Positions 5,987-11,588 of a stretch of 15,377 nucleotides of DNA are shown in pieces. The notes under the pieces were generated by a model. That model saw nothing but the letters and a program-made list of their open reading frames with translations. It did not search any database and had not been told where the DNA came from. Source of the DNA: Bacilli bacterium (GTDB taxonomy: Bacteria; Bacillota_I; Bacilli_A; RFN20; CAG-826); the NCBI GenBank assembly GCA_024698065.1, contig JAILRR010000049.1, positions 1 to 15,377 of the forward strand, written 5' to 3'. Each line of letters begins with the position of its first letter. Position 1 is the first letter of the stretch. A program made the translations under genes and the position numbers.

Positions 5987-7720
5987 ATGAGCAAAGTTCA
6001 TATCATTAACAAACCTTGCCAGAAAGATGCGGCAAAACGTCCTGAAGTAGAACGTGTTTTCGCTAGCCGCAAAGTACCTGAGATATTAAAAACCTTCGCA
6101 AAAGGCCGTTATTTTTATATCAGAACCTATGGATGTCAGGCGAATATTCGTGACGAAGAGGTTATGGCAGGCTTCCTTACCGAAGCTGGTTTTACCCGCA
6201 CATACGAACAGAGTCAGGCTGATGTCGCAATCATCAATACCTGCGCCGTAAGGGAAAACGCCGAAGAGAAGATCTATGGTGAAATCGGTTCTTTCAAAGC
6301 CAACCATTTGAAGAGCAAAGATTTCATGCTCGTCATCGCTGGATGCGTTATGGGCGAAGACGGTGTGGGAGAGAGCCTAATCAACACTTACCCATTCATC
6401 AGCCTTGTTATCGGCACCCATGATGTCTCAAAGATTAATGATCTCTTGGCCGAGCATCTCGAGAAAAAGAAATCGATCATCAACATCCGTTCATTCTCTT
6501 CTGAGATCGTCGAGAACCTTCCTTCCGTTCGTCTTAATGACACGCAGGCTTTCGTCAACATCGCTTATGGATGCGACAAGTTCTGCACGTATTGCATCGT
6601 TCCATTCACAAGGGGTAGAGAAAGAAGCCGTCACGTTGAGGATGTCGTTGCTGAATGCAAGAAACTCGTCGATGAGGGATATAAACAAATCACCCTTCTT
6701 GGTCAGAACGTCAATAGCTATGGCTTAGACCTCAAAGACGGAACAACGTTCGCTCATCTTTTGGCTGAGGTTGCAAAACTTGGCGTCCCTCGTCTTCGCT
6801 TCCTTACTTCTTACCCAAGCCAGTTCGATGATGAGATGATCGAAACAATGGCCAAATACCCTAACATCGATAAATGGCTTCACTTCCCTGTTCAAAGCGG
6901 TTCCTCCTCTTGCTTAAAGAGGATGGCTAGAAGATATACGAGGGAAGAATACCTCGAAAGAGTGGCCGCGATTAAAAAGAGAATCCCAGATATCGCTCTC
7001 ACGACTGACATCATTGTCGGTTTCCCAGGTGAGACTGAAGAAGAGTTTGAAGATACGCTTAGCCTCGCAAAAGAGGTTGGCTATTCCAGTGCCTTCACCT
7101 TTATCTATTCGCCTCGTCCAGGAACTCCTGCCGCCAAGATGGCGCAAGTTCCTCCTGAGGTTTCCCACGAAAGATTCAATCGCCTCAAGACATTGGTCGA
7201 TGAACTTACTGCCGCCCATAGCGATTCCATGATCGGTGGCACTTATGAGGTCTTGGTCGATGGCCCATCTAAACGTGATCAAAATGTTCTTTCTGGCTAC
7301 GCTAGGAATGGCAAGCTCGTTAACTTCGTGGGACCTTCTTATCTCACTGGCTGTTTCGTGAAAGTGAAGATTCTTGAATCGCATGTCTATTCGCTTAAAG
7401 GTGAGATGATGGAAGACCCACTTGTCAGTAAGGCCCGCGATGTCGCTTTCCATATGGAACACGATGGCCTACTTAAGGAATACGCACATTTGAATGAAGA
7501 GATTTCTTCCGATCCCGAAATCAAAGCCTTAGGCGAAGAACTCGTTAAAGCCAAAAAAGAATTAGCCTTGTCTATGGGCACCGAAAAACATAAAGAGAAG
7601 AAAGAGAGATATGAATCGATTTTGGAGAAGATCCATAATCACCCTCTCCTTCAGAATAGAGACTCACTTAACGAACAAGTTGAGAGTGAGCTTCTTGCCA
7701 TAAGGGATTCCTTGAAATGA
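5987..7720 (+). CDS. miaB: MiaB tRNA-2-methylthio-N6-isopentenyladenosine synthase fused to a C-terminal YmcA/YlbF (RicA)-like domain
   Basis: A 577-residue protein; ordinary MiaB is about 440-510. The N-terminal methylthiotransferase domain carries auxiliary Fe-S cysteines C50 (TYGCQAN), C86 (NTCAVRENAEEK) and C120. The radical SAM motif CxxxCxxC is C196, C200, C203 (YGCDKFCTYCIVPFTRGRE). A TRAM RNA-binding domain spans about 411-472. These make it the enzyme that adds 2-methylthio to i6A37 of tRNA, the substrate made by MiaA encoded next. After TRAM, residues 477-577 are an added all-helical charged region that aligns by eye with Bacillus YmcA (RicA): an LVSKARDVA-type start, an NEEISSDPEIKALGEEL centre and an EKHKEKKERYESILEKI end. 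In Bacillus ricA is the next gene after miaB. The extension has no cysteine, so RicA's Fe-S ligands are missing. The start is 1 base after ymdB; the stop overlaps miaA (ATGA). Confidence 0.95.
   Translation: MSKVHIINKPCQKDAAKRPEVERVFASRKVPEILKTFAKGRYFYIRTYGCQANIRDEEVMAGFLTEAGFTRTYEQSQADVAIINTCAVRENAEEKIYGEIGSFKANHLKSKDFMLVIAGCVMGEDGVGESLINTYPFISLVIGTHDVSKINDLLAEHLEKKKSIINIRSFSSEIVENLPSVRLNDTQAFVNIAYGCDKFCTYCIVPFTRGRERSRHVEDVVAECKKLVDEGYKQITLLGQNVNSYGLDLKDGTTFAHLLAEVAKLGVPRLRFLTSYPSQFDDEMIETMAKYPNIDKWLHFPVQSGSSSCLKRMARRYTREEYLERVAAIKKRIPDIALTTDIIVGFPGETEEEFEDTLSLAKEVGYSSAFTFIYSPRPGTPAAKMAQVPPEVSHERFNRLKTLVDELTAAHSDSMIGGTYEVLVDGPSKRDQNVLSGYARNGKLVNFVGPSYLTGCFVKVKILESHVYSLKGEMMEDPLVSKARDVAFHMEHDGLLKEYAHLNEEISSDPEIKALGEELVKAKKELALSMGTEKHKEKKERYESILEKIHNHPLLQNRDSLNEQVESELLAIRDSLK
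7415..7717 (+). other. YlbF/YmcA (RicA)-like domain encoded within miaB
   Basis: These ~101 codons lie in frame after the TRAM domain. Predicted content is helix-rich and strongly charged, with no Cys. The layout of three helices, the NEEISSDPEIKAL block (502-515) and the final amphipathic helices match Com_YlbF/DUF964 proteins such as YmcA, judged from remembered family sequence and not from a search. YmcA, YlbF and YaaT form the Ric complex, which promotes RNase Y-dependent mRNA processing in Bacillus. Confidence 0.75.
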
Positions 7721-8601
7721 TCATCGTTCTAACTGGGGCAACAGGAACAGGAAAGAGCGATCTTGCCATCGCCCTTGCGAAAAAGCTAAACGGCGAAATC
7801 ATCAACGCCGACGCTTTTCAGGTTTACGAGAAGCTTAGCATCTCGACTGCCGCTCCTAGCGAAGAGCAAAAAAGAGAGGTCCCTCATCACCTCTATTCGT
7901 TCGTTCCTTTGACGGAAGGATATGACATCCATCGTTATCAAGAAGACGCTAGAAAAACCCTGCAAAATCTCAAAAACCTTGGCAAAACACCGATATTTGT
8001 CGGTGGAAGCGGTCTTTATATCCGTGCTGCATTATACGATTACGACTTGTCTTTGGACACTTCAAATGTGGATATGTCCAAATATGATTCATGGACCAAC
8101 GAAGAGCTTCACAAGGAACTTGAAAAACTTGATCCAGCAGAGGCAGAGAAGATTCCATATCAGAACCGCCAAAGGATGCTTAGAAGCATCATGATTTGCC
8201 TTGCCTCAGGCACAAGCAAGACCGAACTTCTTTCGAAACAAAACCATGAGCCGATTGAGAAGACTCTCTTCTTTGTTTTGAAGAAAGATAGGGAAGACCT
8301 TTATCCTGCTCTTGATAAGAGAGTGGACAAGATGGTCGAGATGGGTCTAGAGAATGAAGTCGTTCCGCTTCTAAAAGAATATGGGAATGACGCTCCGGCA
8401 TTTAGAGCCATTGGCGTTAAAGAATTCATCCCTTACGTTGAAGGGAAAGAAGAACTCCAAACGGTCATCGAGAATATCAAACTCAATACCCGTCACTACG
8501 TAAAACGACAAGACACTTTCTTCAGGCATCAGTTCCCTGCCATTGAAGTCTCATCCTTAGAAGATATATTGAAGGTAATCGAAAATGAACGAGACGATTG
8601 A
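7717..8601 (+). CDS. miaA: tRNA dimethylallyltransferase (tRNA A37 isopentenyltransferase)
   Basis: A 294-residue enzyme that transfers dimethylallyl to N6 of A37, making i6A, the MiaB substrate. The P-loop GATGTGKS is at 7-14. The substrate motif reads ADAFQVY (31-37): the catalytic Asp (D32) is kept, but the usual Ser of DSxQVY is Ala. GGSGLYI follows (about 96-102), then the NRQRMLRSIMI helix, the FRAIGVKEF motif and the C-terminal TRHYVKRQDTFFR signature. Length is close to the usual 300-315. The start codon overlaps the miaB stop as ATGA, so the two steps of ms2i6A synthesis are coupled in translation. Its 3' end overlaps tcdA by 17 bases. Confidence 0.96.
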   Translation: MIIVLTGATGTGKSDLAIALAKKLNGEIINADAFQVYEKLSISTAAPSEEQKREVPHHLYSFVPLTEGYDIHRYQEDARKTLQNLKNLGKTPIFVGGSGLYIRAALYDYDLSLDTSNVDMSKYDSWTNEELHKELEKLDPAEAEKIPYQNRQRMLRSIMICLASGTSKTELLSKQNHEPIEKTLFFVLKKDREDLYPALDKRVDKMVEMGLENEVVPLLKEYGNDAPAFRAIGVKEFIPYVEGKEELQTVIENIKLNTRHYVKRQDTFFRHQFPAIEVSSLEDILKVIENERDD

Positions 8602-9286
8602 TTCAAGAACAACTCTTTTGATTGGGGAAGAAGCCGTCAAAGCCCTCAAAGAGAAAACCGTCGCTGTTTTTGGCTTAGGCGGAGTAGGGGGAACGGCTTT
8701 TGAATCGCTTGTTCGCGCAGGTATTGGACATATATACGCGGTTGACCGCGATGTCGTAGCTGAGTCAAACCTCAACCGTCAGATTCTTTTCACCGCTGAC
8801 CAAGTTGGTGCCCAAAAGGCTTTGTGCGCTTTCGTGAGAGCAAAGCTAATCAGACAAGATGTCGAAGTCATTCCAATGAATTTCTCCGTCTCCGATGAAA
8901 CACTTAAGGGCAAAGATTTTGGGAAATGCGATTTCCTCATCGACTGCGTTGATGACATCAAAGCCAAAGTCGCCTTCATGAAATACTCGGTTGAGAAAGA
9001 TATTCCTCTCATCATTTGTCTTGGCATGGGTAACCGCCTTGACCCAAGTAAACTCAAGATCGTCAAATTGAATCAAACATCAGGAGATCCTTTAGCAAGG
9101 TCCCTTAGAGACAAAGCCAAGAAAGAAGGCCTTCCTTTGGATAGGTTCACCTGCGTTATTTCCGAGGAAGAGCCGCTTGTGAAACTCCCTCGTCCTTCAT
9201 CGATGATGATGGTTCCTTCTGCTAGCGGTTTATTAATGTCGTTTTATGTAATAAAAAAGCTAACAAGCTACATGGAGGAGAAGTGA
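8585..9286 (+). CDS. tcdA: TcdA-like tRNA threonylcarbamoyladenosine dehydratase (ThiF/E1-like fold)
   Basis: A 233-residue E1-like adenylating protein. A Rossmann nucleotide-binding loop FGLGGVGG spans 29-36, D54 ends the next strand, SNLNRQI (61-67) holds the conserved N/R pair, and LIDCVDDI (118-125) is the second Asp site. The later GMGNRLDPSKLKI (147-159) and MMMVPSASGLLMSFYVIKKL-like end (207-226) fit TcdA/CsdL/YgdL better than ThiF, MoeB or HesA. TcdA uses ATP to cyclise t6A37 to ct6A37 in ANN-decoding tRNAs. It lies within a run of A37-modification genes (miaB, miaA) and overlaps miaA by 17 bases. The CxxC zinc motif of MoeB/ThiF relatives is absent, which also favours TcdA. Exact substrate is inferred. 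Confidence 0.88.
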   Translation: MNETIDSRTTLLIGEEAVKALKEKTVAVFGLGGVGGTAFESLVRAGIGHIYAVDRDVVAESNLNRQILFTADQVGAQKALCAFVRAKLIRQDVEVIPMNFSVSDETLKGKDFGKCDFLIDCVDDIKAKVAFMKYSVEKDIPLIICLGMGNRLDPSKLKIVKLNQTSGDPLARSLRDKAKKEGLPLDRFTCVISEEEPLVKLPRPSSMMMVPSASGLLMSFYVIKKLTSYMEEK

Positions 9287-9498
9287 TGGTAATACCAGAA
9301 TACGGACTTTATGATGAAGTTGAGCTAAAGAAGCCTCATCCATGTTCCGCTAGAAGCAAACGATTCCAGATCGTGCGTGTCGGCGCGGATATCAAGGTGA
9401 AGTGTCTAGGATGCGGCAACGTCATTATGATTGACCGCGACAAATTCAATCAGAGGATCAAGAAAGTAATCGCTCACCACGAAGGCGAAATAAAATAA
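9286..9498 (+). CDS. DUF951-family small cysteine-containing protein
   Basis: A 70-residue member of DUF951 (B. subtilis YyzM type), of unknown function. The family core is clear: VELKKPHPC (12-20) and RVGADIKVKCLGCGN (31-45), then a basic helix (DRDKFNQRIKKVI). C20, C40 and C43 with H18 could form a small metal site. I chose ATG 9286 over GTG 9283 because GGAGGAG (9274-9280) is then 5 bases away; the tcdA stop overlaps this start by one base (TGATG). In several Firmicutes DUF951 genes lie beside ychF; here ychF is about 5.3 kb downstream. The protein may bind nucleic acid or the ribosome, but this is speculation. Confidence 0.9.
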   Translation: MVIPEYGLYDEVELKKPHPCSARSKRFQIVRVGADIKVKCLGCGNVIMIDRDKFNQRIKKVIAHHEGEIK

Positions 9499-9513
9499 TT
9501 TCGGAAAATATTG

Positions 9514-9548
9514 AAGCCCCTCTCTATATGAAAAGTGGAGGGGCTTTT
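9514..9548 (+). terminator. Terminator-like hairpin after DUF951 whose 3' arm contains the next gene's Shine-Dalgarno
   Basis: AAGCCCCTC (9514-9522) pairs perfectly with GAGGGGCTT (9538-9546) around a 15-base loop, and the T-tract is TTTT (9545-9548). The ABC-1 ATG is at 9549. Its Shine-Dalgarno GGAGG (9537-9541) lies mostly inside the 3' arm, so the folded hairpin would hide it. It probably ends the rny operon and may hold back translation of readthrough mRNA. Confidence 0.7.
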
Positions 9549-11588
9549 ATGTACCGCTTAGAGAATGTGAGCAAACGCTATGGCGATTTCCTTGTTCTTA
9601 AGGACATCTCTTTTTCGCTTCCTCAAAAAGGCCTGGTGGCCATCAAAGGTCGAAGCGGTTCTGGGAAAAGCACACTCCTGAATCTGATGTCCTTGATGGA
9701 AAAACCAACGGAAGGAAAGCTCTTCTATAAGGGCGTCGATACATCCACTTTGAAAGAAAAGGACAAGGACTCATTTAGGTCTTTTGAATGCGCGTTCGTC
9801 TATCAGCATTTCAATCTTGAGGAAGATCTTTCTGTCGTTCAGAATGTCGAATTGCCTCTTGAGTTAAGAGACGAGAAAAAGCAAGAAATCGCGCGCAAAT
9901 CTCGCATGCTTTTAGAAAAATTTGGCCTTTTTGCGCATAAAAACAAAAAGGTGAAGGTCCTTAGCGGTGGCGAAAAACAACGCGTTGCTTTATGCCGGTC
10001 AATCATCATTCAGCCTAAGGTTCTTTTCGCAGATGAACCTACTGGAGCGCTCGACAAAAGGAATGAGAGAATCGTGATGGACGCGCTTAAAGAATTGTCC
10101 AAAGAGATACTCGTTGTCCTTGTCTCACATAACGAAAGAATCATCTCCAAATATGCCGACCACATCATCGAGCTAAGTGATGGGAAGATTGTCTCAGAAC
10201 CTATTTCTTTTGAGGAAGAGGCAGAAGGGCTGACTATAAGAAAAAAGAAAACTAATTACGGTTTCCTTTCCTCTTTTTTGTCGCACAACTACAAGGGGAA
10301 CAAAATCAAGAATCTCCTTGCCTTAGCAAGTGGGGCTTTAGGATATGCCGTCCTCCTTTTGGCTTTAGGCTTCTATTCCGGTTCAAAGGAAAAGATTGAG
10401 GAAGAACGTTCGTCCTCGCTCCTATATACGGTCGCTAATGTTTCCAAGAAAACCATCTATGCGATAGAAGGTTCTCCTTTGAGCCTCAGCAGAACGCTTA
10501 GGCCAGAGAAGAAGGAAATTAAAGAAGCCTTCAAAGGGTTTGATGTGGTGATTGGCAATGACTACTCCTACTTCCTTCCTGTTTATAACGCTTACGAATG
10601 TAATGGCTTTCCAAAAGACCCAGTGGCCTTTTGTCCAATTAACGATTTAAGCCTAAAAGACAGAGAGAAAGACTTTCTTGTTGAGGGAAAAACACCGGTC
10701 GGTGAGAGCATGAGCTTTGCTCTTGTGAATGAGGAGTTCGAAAAGAACCTCGGTGAGAAAGCTTTAGGAAAGATCATCTCGATCAATAGCAAAACGAATG
10801 TGAGCGATGGTGATGTGTCCGATGAGGTGACTCTCTCTTTCGACTTTCAAGTTATAGGGGTTGTTCATGAATTCCCGTTTCTGAACATTCCTAGGGTCTA
10901 TTATTCGTATCCTGCGTTATCCAAAGAGATGGTGAGGACCAAGCTTCCGAACATCTCAAAAGAAAAAGGAGAATCCATAAGCGTCGCTTCTTTTGTTAAT
11001 GAGGCTCCTCCATCTTCGGAGTATTCGAGTTATTCCTACCTCGCTTTCTTCAAAGAGAAGGAGATGAGGATGATTGAAGAAAAGGGAATGAAGATAGGGG
11101 AGCTTACTCTTTCTAGCGACCCTCTGACAATCAACCAGTCATTCATCGCCTTGACTGAGGCTTTCTCTGGATGCCTTATGCCCTTCATGGTGATAGAGGT
11201 TCTGGGCGTGGCTTTCATCCTTGGGTCCCTTTCATATTCGTCATTCATGGAAAGAAGGAAGCAGGCCGCTATACTGACTGCATTAGGAGGGAGCCAAAAA
11301 GATCGCTCTTTCATTTACGAAGGAGAAGGGTTCCTCAATGCTTTCTTCTCATCGCTTATCGCCTTATTGCTCTCCTATCCTTTAGAGAGGCTTTTGTCTT
11401 CGTGTTTGGAAAGTCAAACAGGAATGGCTTCGCTCATAAAGATTCCTTACTTCTCGTATTTGGGCCTCCCTTTCCTTCCTGTGGTTGGGGTTATTTTGCT
11501 ATCGCTTATGGTCGCTCTTGTTAGTTCGGCGCTACCTCTAAGCTTTGCTTCCAAGAGGCCTTTGACGGAGGAGCTTAGAGACGAATGA
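9549..11588 (+). CDS. ABC transporter, ATPase fused to FtsX/MacB-type permease (half-molecule 1)
   Basis: A 679-residue fusion. The N-terminal ATPase (about 1-225) has Walker A GRSGSGKS (34-41), Q-loop Q86, signature LSGGE (138-142), Walker B VLFADEP (158-164) and H-loop H194, all of the LolD/MacB class. The permease has TM1 at about 254-276, a large extracytoplasmic domain (about 277-540) and three TMs at 541-563, 592-612 and 640-662, with the FtsX-type cytoplasmic motif MERRKQAAILTALGGSQ. Such type VII (mechanotransmission) transporters extrude peptides, antibiotics or lipoproteins without classic channel transport. I chose ATG 9549 (GGAGG, 7 bases away); an ATG at 9528 would sit inside the hairpin and is rejected. 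The stop overlaps the next gene by ATGA. The substrate is unknown. Confidence 0.92.
   Translation: MYRLENVSKRYGDFLVLKDISFSLPQKGLVAIKGRSGSGKSTLLNLMSLMEKPTEGKLFYKGVDTSTLKEKDKDSFRSFECAFVYQHFNLEEDLSVVQNVELPLELRDEKKQEIARKSRMLLEKFGLFAHKNKKVKVLSGGEKQRVALCRSIIIQPKVLFADEPTGALDKRNERIVMDALKELSKEILVVLVSHNERIISKYADHIIELSDGKIVSEPISFEEEAEGLTIRKKKTNYGFLSSFLSHNYKGNKIKNLLALASGALGYAVLLLALGFYSGSKEKIEEERSSSLLYTVANVSKKTIYAIEGSPLSLSRTLRPEKKEIKEAFKGFDVVIGNDYSYFLPVYNAYECNGFPKDPVAFCPINDLSLKDREKDFLVEGKTPVGESMSFALVNEEFEKNLGEKALGKIISINSKTNVSDGDVSDEVTLSFDFQVIGVVHEFPFLNIPRVYYSYPALSKEMVRTKLPNISKEKGESISVASFVNEAPPSSEYSSYSYLAFFKEKEMRMIEEKGMKIGELTLSSDPLTINQSFIALTEAFSGCLMPFMVIEVLGVAFILGSLSYSSFMERRKQAAILTALGGSQKDRSFIYEGEGFLNAFFSSLIALLLSYPLERLLSSCLESQTGMASLIKIPYFSYLGLPFLPVVGVILLSLMVALVSSALPLSFASKRPLTEELRDE

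Noticed and set aside
9528..9548. Upstream ATG adding 7 residues to the first ABC protein
   Set aside because: It falls within the loop of the terminator-like hairpin and has no Shine-Dalgarno; ATG 9549 has GGAGG at ideal spacing and gives MYRLENVSKRYG, normal for such ATPases.
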